64,000 nucleotides of DNA from positions 1 to 64,000 of the forward strand of contig CAOKFZ010000002.1 of the NCBI GenBank assembly GCA_948467875.1, in the 5' to 3' direction. Made by a program: the position numbers and the translations under genes. Below are positions 1 through 8,406 of the stretch, piece by piece. Below the pieces are notes generated by a model. It saw only the letters and a program-made list of their open reading frames with translations, was not told where the DNA came from and did no database searches. How positions within the stretch are numbered: the stretch's first letter is position 1; the number at the start of each line of letters is the position of its first letter. The stretch comes from an uncultured Clostridium sp. (GTDB lineage: Bacteria > Bacillota > Clostridia > TANB77 > CAG-508).

Positions 1-42
1 TAACTTCTGGTAGGAATGATTAAATAAAATAGAATGAAGAAG

Positions 43-84
43 GAGATGTAAAAAAGGTAGAGTTTTTTTACATCTCTTTTTTTT
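43..84 (+). terminator. Rho-independent terminator of the upstream gene
   Basis: A 13-bp perfect stem (GAGATGTAAAAAA at 43-55 with its complement at 64-76) has an 8-base loop and is followed by eight Ts. It ends whatever operon lies to the left of the window. Confidence 0.8.
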
Positions 85-104
85 AAAAACAAAGGAGAAT
101 GATT

Positions 105-2432
105 ATGAAAGTAGATGGTTTAGCTGTTGTACTAGCAATTATTTTATTGCCAATTATATTAGTGGTTACTTTTTATATTCATTTGCAGGTGGATACGATT
201 GCGACTGAAAATCAATATAATACGAAATTATTGACAGCTACTTATAGTGCTATGTCTGCTTTCGAGATGAATACATCAAATGAGGATTTGTCAAGCGTGG
301 CAGATTCTATGAGAAGCATTATAGAAGCCTCTAATAATGTGTTTTTGGATACATTGGCAACTAGTTTAGGAATGTCAAATGCCAGTAGGCAATTGTTGCA
401 GCCTTATATTCCAGCAGTTTTGTATACACTGTATGATGGTTACTATATTTATGCGCCTACGCAAGTGCCAGTTGTAGCTCAAAAAACAACAGATGAAGGA
501 AATGGTTTAATCAAAGCAGAGGGATATCAATTTTATGGTGAAATGGATAAAACAACAGGTGCTCAAATTATACCAGATGAGCAAATAGAAGGTGCAGACA
601 TTGCTGTTTATGGAGATATTTTATTTGAAGCAGATGAGACGAAAAGTGGTGGCAGAAAATATACGATTCATCGTGAGAATGCCAAGCCAAAAGAAGAAAA
701 AGATTCGTATATTTTGAAATCGTATGTGCAGTATTCAGGCAGGTATGTGCAGGGGAACAAAGATGTAACGATTAATTATACACTTGATAATTATTTGAAC
801 ATTGTGGGGACAATTAATGATATTTATTACACAAAAACTGGTTATTTAATTCAAAAAGGCTTAGTGCAAAATGCCCATATTGAAGGCGTTAATGATAGCG
901 ATATTTGGGATTTAAATGAAGAAGATGCCAAAAACAAAATTTTAGGTTTGAAAAAAGTAGCTGACGAAGAGACTATTATTGCAGCACCGAATGCAAGTGT
1001 TCAGATTAATGGTCGAACGATAACTTCTGATTTTGGAAGGGTAGCAGATGCCTTACATGCAAAATATAATGTAGAAATTAAAACAATCAAAGATGCAGAA
1101 GTATATTTGCAAAAAATGTATGAAGAATATGATGAAGGAAAAAATCCAGCAACAGCAGGTTTACTAGCTGCCATTAATGAAATTGAATATGAAATTCAAA
1201 ATTGCAAAGCAGTGGCTTATTATATTAGTTCGCAAATTTTTTCAAATTGGGTTTATGAATATTTGGGTGATTTAAAATATGGAAGTATCCAACAAATTGA
1301 CTCAATCGGTAGTTATGAATTTTCTTCTGGAGTAGAAACAAGTATTTATTATGAATTTAAAGACACAGATGATAGAAAAATTTTTGACGAAAGCGAAGAT
1401 CCAGAAGATGAGAAATCAAAATTTTATATACATAAATTGGAGGTCATTAAAAATTCAATTAAGTATAATTTGAATTTGGCAATTTCGGCTTATACCAATA
1501 CTATGAACACTTCTTACAATTTCAGTTTGCCAGTTTTAGAGGAGGAAGAATGGGATAAAATTTTGAGCAATGTTTCCATTGTTTCCTTTATGCAAGGTTG
1601 GAATTGTGGATTGAATATTTATAATAATTACCAGATGGTTTGTAGTACAAACAATGAATTAACGGTTACCCCAAGCGAAATTTATTATGTAGAAAGTGAT
1701 AAATTTAATGATACAAAGTCAGATTATCATAGAATTGATTGCCCTGTTTGGCATGCAACAAGTGATAAATTTATGAGTTTTAAATCAAAGGAAGTAAAGT
1801 TTGATAAAGTTTTGAAGCCTGCGTCCACAGAATATAGTTATGACCATAGAAATTTAGCATGTTATACGTGTATTAATACAGGCAATTATTATGAAAGAAC
1901 TTTATTTTTAGAAAAAGAAGAAACGGATTATTATAAAAAGGTTAATAGTTTAAAAAATACAAGTGGAAGTGATGATACTGCCAAACAAACAGCGGCATAT
2001 ATTGGAATTGCAAAAGAGAGGATTGATACTTACAAAACCAATGCTTTGCCAGTATCGCAGGGGTATAAAGTTTTTCCGCAAGCAGGAGCTTTGTTACCAG
2101 ATACTGTCACTACGTCAAAGCTAAATACTACGGCACCAAAGGCTCAAGTTTCAAAATTATTGATTACAATCTCAGATACGCAACATGGTCCTCATACAGG
2201 AATGAATGAAACAGTTGGTACTTTTGAAATTGGTGTTGAAGATGGAAGCTCGAATTTTTCTGTTTCCAAAAATGTTATTTTAAATGCAATGGGGCAAAAA
2301 AAGGAACAGACAATTGAAGTTGTTGTTCCAGATAATCAAAGAATTTTGAAACCAATTGTTACAATTAGTAAGGTGGCGCCAGTTTATTCGATTATGTACC
2401 GTGTGCAAAGTATAAAAGTGATTTATAAATAG
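105..2432 (+). CDS. Membrane-anchored extracytoplasmic protein of unknown function
   Basis: This 775-residue protein has one N-terminal membrane segment (about residues 3-26) and then a long, mostly hydrophilic region expected outside the cell. I do not recognise a named domain. The architecture (short N-terminus, one helix, big external body) recalls TadE/TadG-like or pseudopilin-like surface proteins, but that is inference. A Tyr-rich stretch near residue 110 (YTLYDGYYIY) is notable. An ATG at 99 is in frame, but the ribosome binding site AAAGGAGA at 91-98 touches it, so the ATG at 105 with normal spacing is the better start. maf follows after 10 bases, so the two are probably co-transcribed. 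Confidence 0.7.
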   Translation: MKVDGLAVVLAIILLPIILVVTFYIHLQVDTIATENQYNTKLLTATYSAMSAFEMNTSNEDLSSVADSMRSIIEASNNVFLDTLATSLGMSNASRQLLQPYIPAVLYTLYDGYYIYAPTQVPVVAQKTTDEGNGLIKAEGYQFYGEMDKTTGAQIIPDEQIEGADIAVYGDILFEADETKSGGRKYTIHRENAKPKEEKDSYILKSYVQYSGRYVQGNKDVTINYTLDNYLNIVGTINDIYYTKTGYLIQKGLVQNAHIEGVNDSDIWDLNEEDAKNKILGLKKVADEETIIAAPNASVQINGRTITSDFGRVADALHAKYNVEIKTIKDAEVYLQKMYEEYDEGKNPATAGLLAAINEIEYEIQNCKAVAYYISSQIFSNWVYEYLGDLKYGSIQQIDSIGSYEFSSGVETSIYYEFKDTDDRKIFDESEDPEDEKSKFYIHKLEVIKNSIKYNLNLAISAYTNTMNTSYNFSLPVLEEEEWDKILSNVSIVSFMQGWNCGLNIYNNYQMVCSTNNELTVTPSEIYYVESDKFNDTKSDYHRIDCPVWHATSDKFMSFKSKEVKFDKVLKPASTEYSYDHRNLACYTCINTGNYYERTLFLEKEETDYYKKVNSLKNTSGSDDTAKQTAAYIGIAKERIDTYKTNALPVSQGYKVFPQAGALLPDTVTTSKLNTTAPKAQVSKLLITISDTQHGPHTGMNETVGTFEIGVEDGSSNFSVSKNVILNAMGQKKEQTIEVVVPDNQRILKPIVTISKVAPVYSIMYRVQSIKVIYK

Positions 2433-2442
2433 AGGAGGAAGT

Positions 2443-3018
2443 ATGAAAATAATTTTAGCATCAGGTTCGCCAAGAAGACAAGATTTGATGAAACAGGCAA
2501 AAATTCCATATGAGGTAATAGTAAGCAATTTTGACGAAAAAGTGGATAGTACATTGAGCTTAGAAGAACAGTCCAAAGAAATTGCTTATGGAAAGGCGAA
2601 AGAGGTTTTTGATAAAATCACAGGAGCCCGATGTGTGATTGGCTCAGATACGCTAGTGATTGTTGACGGAAAAAAGTTTGGTAAGGCGAAATCGAGAGAA
2701 GAGGCTATCAAGATGCTAAAAACAATTCAAGGAAAGTCGCATAAAATTTATACAAGTATTGCAGTTTTAATTGAAAAAAATGGACAAACTAAAGTTTACA
2801 AAGAACTTTCGCAAAATACAGTTTTTGTAAAACGAATGACAGATTTGGAGATTGAGGATTATGTGGATACGGAAAAACCTTATTTTTGTGCGGGAGCGTA
2901 CGCGATACAAGGCGTTTTTGCGGTGTTTATTGAGAGAATAGAAGGGGATTATCCAGCTATTTTGGGGCTTCCAATTCATCGCATTTATGAAATTTTAAAG
3001 GAAAATCATTTGATTTAG
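2443..3018 (+). CDS. maf: Maf family nucleoside triphosphate pyrophosphatase
   Basis: Maf proteins hydrolyse non-canonical or dTTP/UTP-type nucleoside triphosphates to the monophosphate and pyrophosphate in the cytosol; in Bacillus, Maf is also linked to septum inhibition. The 191-residue length is typical. The family signature SGSPRR lies at residues 7-12, followed by the IGSDTLV segment with the metal-binding Asp and the C-terminal CAGAYAIQG motif. The ATG follows AGAGGAGG with good spacing, 10 bases after the upstream gene. Substrate preference cannot be told from the sequence alone. Confidence 0.93.
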   Translation: MKIILASGSPRRQDLMKQAKIPYEVIVSNFDEKVDSTLSLEEQSKEIAYGKAKEVFDKITGARCVIGSDTLVIVDGKKFGKAKSREEAIKMLKTIQGKSHKIYTSIAVLIEKNGQTKVYKELSQNTVFVKRMTDLEIEDYVDTEKPYFCAGAYAIQGVFAVFIERIEGDYPAILGLPIHRIYEILKENHLI

Positions 3019-3078
3019 GAACAAACATGAATATTTTTTTGCCAAATTGGAACAATAAGGCAAAAGGAGTGTTCGTGT

Positions 3079-3853
3079 ATGGAAAAAACGGTAAAAAAAA
3101 TTGATATTTGGACTATTTTTATGTATTTAATTTTGTATAGCATCGCAGGTTTTTTCATAGAAACTGTGTTTGGATTATTGACAAAAGGGGTTTTGGAGAG
3201 CAGAAAAAGTTTTCTGTATGGGCCATTTTGTGCCATTTATGGAATTGGCGCCATTGTGATGATTTTGGCTTTGCGAGGTGAAAAAAGTAATGTCAAATTA
3301 TTTTTTGGTGGTGCGATTTTGCGGAGCAATTGTGGAATATTTGATGAGTTTCGTTTGTGAGAAAATGTTTGGCATCAAATGGTGGGATTATTCTGACTAT
3401 TTAGTCAATATTCAGGGAAGAACATGTTTGTTTTTTGCGGTTTCATGGGGCGTTTTGGCGATTTTTTTAATCAAGTATGTGAACCCTTTTGTGGACAAAT
3501 GGATTGAAAAAATGCAGCCAAAGAAGAATGGTTTTAAAGTTGGGGTTGGTTTATTGGTTGCGTTTTTTTGTTTGGATGCAGTGCTGACAGCATATACTTT
3601 GAAGGTATTTTATTACAGAATTGCAACTGAGAAAGATTTGAATATTACCAATAAAACACAAGTTCAAGAAAAATATGCGCAAATAGAAAAAAGTGATGAT
3701 TTGGCTGGTTTGATTAATGATTATTATGACAATGAAAAAATACTAATTAATTATCCAAATATGATTATTGAAGAGGAAAGTAAAAATCAGATTTATGTGG
3801 AAAGTTTGCTAAACGGTGTAAAATCTTATTATTATCGTTTGGGGGATTTGTAA
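3079..3853 (+). CDS. PF06541-type membrane protein (putative ABC transporter permease), broken by a +1 frameshift at CGG
   Basis: Two overlapping frames together give one protein of about 257 residues of the PF06541 family (often named putative ABC transporter permease, CmpB type), with several membrane helices. Frame one runs from the ATG at 3079 (AAAAGGAG just upstream) through the YGPFCAIYGIGA segment to FFGGAIL. Frame two continues GAIVEYL and then the conserved WWDYSDY segment. The join is exact if one C is skipped at the CGG codon 3322-3324, so that GGA (Gly) is read next. Without the shift the product stops at 3360 after 93 residues. This is one of five identical CGG-A breaks in the window. 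The alternative is a true frameshift mutation or an inserted base. Function is unproven for the family. Confidence 0.75.
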
Positions 3854-3873
3854 GGGCGTGAAAAGACGTCCTT
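3852..3873 (+). terminator. Hairpin after the PF06541 gene, possible weak terminator
   Basis: AAGGGCGT and ACGTCCTT pair (one G-U) around a GAAAAG loop just after the stop codon. The following bases are only moderately T-rich, so termination would be inefficient. Confidence 0.4.
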
Positions 3874-3895
3874 ATTACATAGAAAAGGAGAAGAA

Positions 3896-4393
3896 ATGAA
3901 ATTACATATTGTGCTGGTGGAGCCTGAAATTCCACAAAATACAGGAAATATTGCAAGAACTTGTGCAGCGTTAGGGGCAAAGTTGCATTTGGTATATCCG
4001 CTAGGATTTTCGATTTCGGAAAAGCAAGTAAAAAGGGCAGGTTTGGACTATTGGGACAAATTGGAAATCGAGGAGCATTTGAATTTTGAGGCTTTTTTAA
4101 AGAAATATCAGCCAGAAGAGAAAAATATGTTTTTTGTGACGACAAAGGGAAAGCAGGTTTATTCTAATTTTGATTATTCCAAATTGGACGAAGTTTTTAT
4201 TCTTTTTGGAAAGGAAACCAAAGGTTTGCCAGAAGATATTTTGCAAAAATACATAGATAAAACAATTCGCATTCCTATGAGAGAAGGATTGCGTTCGCTG
4301 AATTTGTCAAATTCAGTTGCGATTGTGGCATATGATATTTTTAGGCAGTGTGAATTTAAGGGATTAGAAGAAATTAGTGAATATTTTGTATAA
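3896..4393 (+). CDS. trmL: tRNA (cytidine/uridine-2'-O-)-methyltransferase TrmL
   Basis: TrmL is a SPOUT-class enzyme that 2'-O-methylates the wobble base 34 of tRNA-Leu isoacceptors with S-adenosylmethionine. The protein has 165 residues, normal for the family. Visible hallmarks are PQNTGNIARTC near the N-terminus and the knotted SAM-binding C-terminus: FGKETKGLP, then RIPMREGLRSLNLSNS. The ATG follows AAAAGGAGAAGAA. It stands after the broken PF06541 gene and before a BofC-like gene, without obvious functional linkage. Confidence 0.93.
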   Translation: MKLHIVLVEPEIPQNTGNIARTCAALGAKLHLVYPLGFSISEKQVKRAGLDYWDKLEIEEHLNFEAFLKKYQPEEKNMFFVTTKGKQVYSNFDYSKLDEVFILFGKETKGLPEDILQKYIDKTIRIPMREGLRSLNLSNSVAIVAYDIFRQCEFKGLEEISEYFV

Positions 4394-4409
4394 TTTGCCA
4401 AAATTCGCC

Positions 4410-4437
4410 CATAATACTAGCGAAGGTGAGTATTATG
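4410..4437 (+). promoter_or_regulatory. Hairpin holding the start codon of the BofC-like gene
   Basis: CATAATACT (4410-4418) is a perfect 9-base inverted repeat of AGTATTATG (4429-4437). The loop carries the ribosome binding site GAAGGTG, and the right arm contains the ATG at 4435. In RNA the start codon would be paired, which suggests translational gating or protection from read-through translation. Confidence 0.6.
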
Positions 4438-5004
4438 AAAAAAGAATATCTTTTTATAATGATTTTGGTTATTTTAATAGCAGCAGTTGTGGGCGGAGTT
4501 GTAGGTTTGTTGAAAAAGAAACCGAAAGTAAGTGAAGCGAAAATGACAAATGAAATACAAAATGTTTCACAGAATGAAAATGTCGTTACAACGGCAAGTT
4601 CAGAGGAAAAAGTTTCTCCCAATGCAACATTTGCGCTAAAAAAATATTATGATGAGTGTAGTCATTTTGATTATGAAGAAGCGGAACTTCCACACGAACT
4701 TGTCAATCTGACACAGGAAGAAGTGGAGGAGTATTATGCAGGCTGGGAAGTAGAGAAATTTGCAAAGAACCAATTGGTCTTGACAAAGGAAATGGATGGT
4801 TATTGTAATCAACATTTTTTGATTAAGTTGGATAATGGTTTGGTCAATATTTATCGAGTAGGAACTTTAGGGGAGTTGAATCAATATCAGTCGACAGACA
4901 TTTCAAAGGACTATTTGCCAGAAGAGGATATTGGCAAGTTGGAGGAAGGAATTCCAGTTTTTGGAGAAGGAAAATTAAGTGCTATTTTAGAGGATTACGA
5001 ATGA
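4435..5004 (+). CDS. BofC C-terminal domain-like membrane protein
   Basis: This 189-residue protein has an N-terminal membrane segment (about residues 4-27), a low-complexity linker and a C-terminal domain resembling the C-terminal domain of BofC, the bypass-of-forespore-C protein that restrains SpoIVB signalling in Bacillus sporulation. The resemblance is in the spacing of a HFLIKLDNGLVNIYRV-like strand region, then TDI, LPEED, and a terminal GIPV(F/H)GE...LLEDY-like ending. That is family recognition by eye, not a search. The ATG at 4435 is chosen over the GTG at 4426, which lies inside the ribosome binding site. It precedes spoIIID, which fits a sporulation role. Confidence 0.6.
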   Translation: MKKEYLFIMILVILIAAVVGGVVGLLKKKPKVSEAKMTNEIQNVSQNENVVTTASSEEKVSPNATFALKKYYDECSHFDYEEAELPHELVNLTQEEVEEYYAGWEVEKFAKNQLVLTKEMDGYCNQHFLIKLDNGLVNIYRVGTLGELNQYQSTDISKDYLPEEDIGKLEEGIPVFGEGKLSAILEDYE

Positions 5005-5036
5005 GATATTAAAACAAAAAGAGGTAGTTCTAAGAC

Positions 5037-5082
5037 AACTTCCAAACGAATACAATTAAGCAAATGTATTTGTTTGGGGGTT
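5037..5082 (+). promoter_or_regulatory. 18-bp hairpin sequestering the spoIIID ribosome binding site
   Basis: Bases 5037-5054 pair with 5065-5082 over 18 positions (three G-U pairs) around a 10-base loop. The right arm contains GGGGG at 5076-5080, the only ribosome binding site for the ATG at 5089. No T-run follows, so it is not a standard terminator. It should block translation unless opened. Confidence 0.65.
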
Positions 5083-5088
5083 ATCAGA

Positions 5089-5352
5089 ATGAAGGGAATG
5101 TCAATTGAAGAAAGAGCAATTAAGCTTGCTCAATATATAATAGATACAAAGGACACAGTACGTGGAGCAGCAAAAAAATTTGGAGTCAGTAAAAGTACAG
5201 TACATAAAGATGTAAGTCAACGTTTATTGAATATAAATTACACATTAGCAATGGATGTCCGAAAAGTGCTAGATGAAAATAAAGCAGAAAGGCATATTCG
5301 AGGGGGGCTGGCAACCAAGTTAAAATATAGCCATAAAGATCATGCTTCATAA
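5089..5352 (+). CDS. spoIIID: Sporulation transcriptional regulator SpoIIID
   Basis: SpoIIID is a small DNA-binding protein that switches the mother-cell programme from sigma-E to sigma-K gene sets during endospore formation. The 87-residue length fits. Family features are the N-terminal ERAIKLAQYIIDTKDTVR segment, a helix-turn-helix (AAKKFGVSKSTVHKDV), and the basic C-terminal tail RHIRGGLATKLKY. A TTG at 5074 is in frame but lies in the hairpin that also holds the GGGGG ribosome binding site, so the ATG at 5089 is used. A terminator follows, so the gene is the end of its unit. Confidence 0.93.
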   Translation: MKGMSIEERAIKLAQYIIDTKDTVRGAAKKFGVSKSTVHKDVSQRLLNINYTLAMDVRKVLDENKAERHIRGGLATKLKYSHKDHAS

Positions 5353-5356
5353 ATAG

Positions 5357-5395
5357 AGAGTGGACTTGAACAAGTCTGCTCTAAAATTTTTTATT
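5357..5395 (+). terminator. Terminator after spoIIID
   Basis: AGAG-tg-GACTTG pairs with CAAGTC-tg-CTCT, followed by AAAATTTTTTATT. The stem has a 2x2 internal loop, so its strength is moderate. Confidence 0.55.
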
Positions 5396-5413
5396 AAAAA
5401 GTTAAAATAAATA

Positions 5414-5442
5414 TTGACAAAAGAACGAATGTTTGATATTAT
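5414..5442 (+). promoter_or_regulatory. Sigma-A promoter of murL-murD
   Basis: TTGACA (5414-5419), 17-base spacer, TATTAT (5437-5442). The start of transcription would be near 5449, upstream of the chosen murL start at 5483. In-frame start codons further upstream lie inside the promoter and are excluded. Confidence 0.8.
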
Positions 5443-5482
5443 GAATAAACATCATAAATTCTATTTAAGGGGGAATAGATGG

Positions 5483-6832
5483 ATGGAATATAAGGTTTTA
5501 AAAGAAAAATATCATTATTTTATTTATAAAAATTATCAAATTACAGAAGATGCTGAAAATATTTATCTGAAATATGAATTTGAAATCGAGAATTTAGCCA
5601 AGTTTAATCCAGTCTTGGTCATAGCCAAAAAGAAATTTGAAATATATGATTTATATAGTAATGTTGCCCGAAATATTGCATTTAATTTAGGAATGGTAGA
5701 GGCAATTAGTTATTATAAATTGACTTGTAGTAAATATTTTTTAGTGAAATGTGGTAAATTAAATGAAGAACAAATTGCTTGGTATCAAAAATTGATTTAT
5801 TTAGGGCTTGGTGAATTTCGCTATATCAATCATATTCAAGAAAAAACAGAAGATTTTGTGCAAATTATGACAGAAGGGAAGGCATTACAAAAGGAAGAAT
5901 TAAGCTATCTATTGAGTGATTGTATGGTACCAATTGGTGGTGGAAAAGACTCCAATGTTACATTGGAACTATTGAAAAAGTCTTCTGACAAGCGATTTGG
6001 TTTTCGTATTAATTTAGAAGATGTGTCGCGAAAATGTGCACAAATAGCAGGTTTGCAGGAAGATGAAATCATCGAAGTGAAACGAAAAATGGATTCTAAT
6101 TTGATTGAATTGAATAAGCAAGGTTTTCTAAATGGACATACGCCGTTTTCGGCTATGGTGGCTTGGCTTACCTACTTTGTGGCAACGATTTTTGGCAAAA
6201 AATATATTGTTTTATCGAATGAAGATAGTGCCAATGAATCCAATATTAAAGGGGAAAATATCAATCATCAATATTCTAAAACGCTTGAGTTTGAAAATGA
6301 CTTTCGAGATTATGTGAAATGTTATATTTGTCCCAATGGACCAGAGTATTTTAGCTTTTTACGTCCTATTAATGAACTTCAAATTGCAAAATTATTTTCT
6401 GAGCAAGAACAATATCATGAGGTTTTCAAAAGTTGCAATATAGGGAGCAAAGAAAAGCCATGGAAATGGTGTTGTAATTGTGCGAAATGCTTATTTCCGT
6501 ATACTATTTTAAGTCCCTTTTTAGAGAAAGAAAAATTAATCAATATTTTTGGAGAAGATTTGTTTGAAAAGGAAAATTTGTTAAAAACGTTTGTCGAACT
6601 TTGTGGCTATAGTAAGAACAAGCCTTTTGAATGTGTTGGAACATACGAGGAAGTGTGTGTGGCTGTTACAAAAACAATTCAAAATAGGAATGAAAAGTTG
6701 CCATTTTTGTTACAATATTACAAAGAGAATTTTGAACTAATTGACCATGATTTATTGCATTATTATAGTAAAAATCATAATTTACCAAGCGAATTTGATG
6801 AGATTTTGAAAGGAAAAATTTTTGAATGTTAG
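5483..6832 (+). CDS. murL: UDP-N-acetylmuramoyl-L-alanyl-L-glutamate epimerase MurL
   Basis: MurL, characterised in Xanthomonas, uses ATP to convert the terminal L-Glu of UDP-MurNAc-L-Ala-L-Glu to D-Glu, replacing the need for free D-Glu from MurI. This 449-residue protein shows the family landmarks: ISYYKL near residue 75, LGLGEFRYIN near 107-115, the PP-loop IGGGKDS at about 151-157, SNEDSANESN and NHQYSKT near 245-266, LRPINE, and a C-terminal CCNCAKC cluster. The ATG at 5483 is preceded by AAGGGGG at 9 bases and sits downstream of a consensus promoter. It overlaps the murD-like gene by 7 bases, implying coupled translation. D-Glu production by this route is inferred from family and context. 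Confidence 0.88.
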   Translation: MEYKVLKEKYHYFIYKNYQITEDAENIYLKYEFEIENLAKFNPVLVIAKKKFEIYDLYSNVARNIAFNLGMVEAISYYKLTCSKYFLVKCGKLNEEQIAWYQKLIYLGLGEFRYINHIQEKTEDFVQIMTEGKALQKEELSYLLSDCMVPIGGGKDSNVTLELLKKSSDKRFGFRINLEDVSRKCAQIAGLQEDEIIEVKRKMDSNLIELNKQGFLNGHTPFSAMVAWLTYFVATIFGKKYIVLSNEDSANESNIKGENINHQYSKTLEFENDFRDYVKCYICPNGPEYFSFLRPINELQIAKLFSEQEQYHEVFKSCNIGSKEKPWKWCCNCAKCLFPYTILSPFLEKEKLINIFGEDLFEKENLLKTFVELCGYSKNKPFECVGTYEEVCVAVTKTIQNRNEKLPFLLQYYKENFELIDHDLLHYYSKNHNLPSEFDEILKGKIFEC

Positions 6833-8196
6833 ATAAATTGCTGAATTTTTTGAAAGATAAAAAGATATTAATTTTGGGAGTTGGAGTAGAGGGAAAATCA
6901 ACTTACGATTTCTTGCGCAGAAATTTTCCGGAAAAACAATTATTTATAAGTGATAAAAGTACCAATCTTTTAGAAAAGTATACAGAATTTATGAAAGATA
7001 TAAATTTGGAACTTAGTATGGGGGAAAATTATTTAAGTGGAATAGAGCAGTATGATTTGATTATCAAAACACCTGGAATTTCTTTTAAAAATATAGATAT
7101 TTCAGCATTTCAAGATAAGATTACAAGCCAATTACAGCTGCTATTGGAGTTTGTGGATGTTTTTACCATTGGTATTACAGGGACTAAAGGAAAAAGTACA
7201 ACAAGTAGTTTAGTATATCAAATTTTGAAAGAACAAGGTAAAAATACTTTTTTATTGGGAAATATCGGAGAGCCAATTTTCGATAAAATAGAAGAATTGC
7301 AGAAAGAGAGTATTGTTGTTTTGGAGTTATCATCACATGCTTTGCAGTATGTAAAAAAATCGCCGAATATTGCTGTTTTGCTGAATTTATATCCAGAACA
7401 TCTTGATTTTTACGCTTCTTTTGAGGAATATGCAAATTCAAAATTTAATGTAACTAGGTTTCAAAAAGAAGGAGATTTTTTCATTTATAATGCGGATAAT
7501 GAGAAAATTCAGAATTTTTCCGTTAAAAAAGCTGATTATGCAGTTACATTAAAGGGAATTCCAGATCAGAAAAATGTTGTATATATTAAGGAAAATTGCA
7601 TATATTGTAAAGACAGATGTAGGATGAATTTGGAAACTCCATTAAAATTAAAAGGAATGCACAATATCAATAATATTATGTTCGCTCTTGCCATATGTGA
7701 TATTATGAATTTGGATTTTACTAAAGCAGTGGAGACGATTCAGAATTTTGAAGCATTAGAGCATCGAATGGAATTTGTTGGAGAAGTGGGGTTTGTAGAA
7801 TATTATAATGATTCTATTGCTACGATACCAGAAGCTACGATTAACACGATACAGGCATTAAAACAAGTCAATACATTAATTGTAGGTGGAAAAGATAGAG
7901 GAGTCAATCAAAATGAATTGGAGGAATTTTTAAAAAAATCGGAAGTAAAAAATATTATTTGTTTACCCAAAACAGGTGAGTTTATTTATCATGCTTTGAA
8001 AAATATAGAAAATAAACATTTATTTATGGTAGAAAATTTACAGGAAGCTGTTAAAATTGCAAAACAAGTAACACAAAAAAATACCATTTGTGTATTGTCA
8101 CCAGCAGCTTCAAGCTATGGATATTTTAAGGATTTTAAAGAGAGAGGAAATCAATTTAAAGAATTTGTTTTAGAAGACATAAAAATAGCAAAATAA
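6826..8196 (+). CDS. murD: MurD-family UDP-MurNAc-L-Ala glutamate ligase (probably the L-Glu-adding MurD2 type)
   Basis: This Mur ligase of 456 residues adds glutamate to UDP-MurNAc-L-Ala in the cytosolic stage of peptidoglycan synthesis. Visible are an N-terminal Rossmann-like region (LILGVGVEGKS), the ATP-binding loop GTKGKST at about 119-125, the ELSSHAL segment, LNLYPEHLDFY with the metal-linked His, and a C-terminal GGKDRG loop. Its start overlaps murL, and in known MurL pathways the partner ligase adds L-Glu rather than D-Glu. That specificity is inferred from pairing alone; a conventional D-Glu ligase cannot be excluded from sequence. Confidence 0.85.
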   Translation: MLDKLLNFLKDKKILILGVGVEGKSTYDFLRRNFPEKQLFISDKSTNLLEKYTEFMKDINLELSMGENYLSGIEQYDLIIKTPGISFKNIDISAFQDKITSQLQLLLEFVDVFTIGITGTKGKSTTSSLVYQILKEQGKNTFLLGNIGEPIFDKIEELQKESIVVLELSSHALQYVKKSPNIAVLLNLYPEHLDFYASFEEYANSKFNVTRFQKEGDFFIYNADNEKIQNFSVKKADYAVTLKGIPDQKNVVYIKENCIYCKDRCRMNLETPLKLKGMHNINNIMFALAICDIMNLDFTKAVETIQNFEALEHRMEFVGEVGFVEYYNDSIATIPEATINTIQALKQVNTLIVGGKDRGVNQNELEEFLKKSEVKNIICLPKTGEFIYHALKNIENKHLFMVENLQEAVKIAKQVTQKNTICVLSPAASSYGYFKDFKERGNQFKEFVLEDIKIAK

Positions 8197-8301
8197 AGAT
8201 TTAACATAATTAAAATACGGCGAAATTACTATAAAATAAAGAATAAAAACACAATAAATGTTTAAAAAATGTAAAAAATTTGAAAAAATTCAAATTTTAT
8301 G

Positions 8302-8330
8302 TAGACAAATTAAAAAAAGTATGCTATAAT
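8302..8330 (+). promoter_or_regulatory. Promoter of the SSB-like gene
   Basis: TAGACA (8302-8307), 17-base spacer ending in TGC, TATAAT (8325-8330), an extended -10 element. The 210-base spacer upstream is very AT-rich and otherwise holds only a weak AT hairpin at 8275-8298. Confidence 0.75.
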
Positions 8331-8406
8331 ATAGTTAAGAATGAAAATTAAAATCGAGAAATAGCGTATATGAAATACATTAGAGGAATTTAAGGAGGAA
8401 TTTAAA

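Noticed and set aside
3319..3320. Frameshift in the T4 run of the PF06541 gene
   Set aside because: Removing a T there also restores the frame but gives GGAI-CGAIVEY; skipping the C of CGG gives the better family match and agrees with the other four sites.
8275..8298. AT-only hairpin after murD
   Set aside because: A 10-bp stem without G-C pairs beyond one and without a following T-run; too weak to call a terminator.
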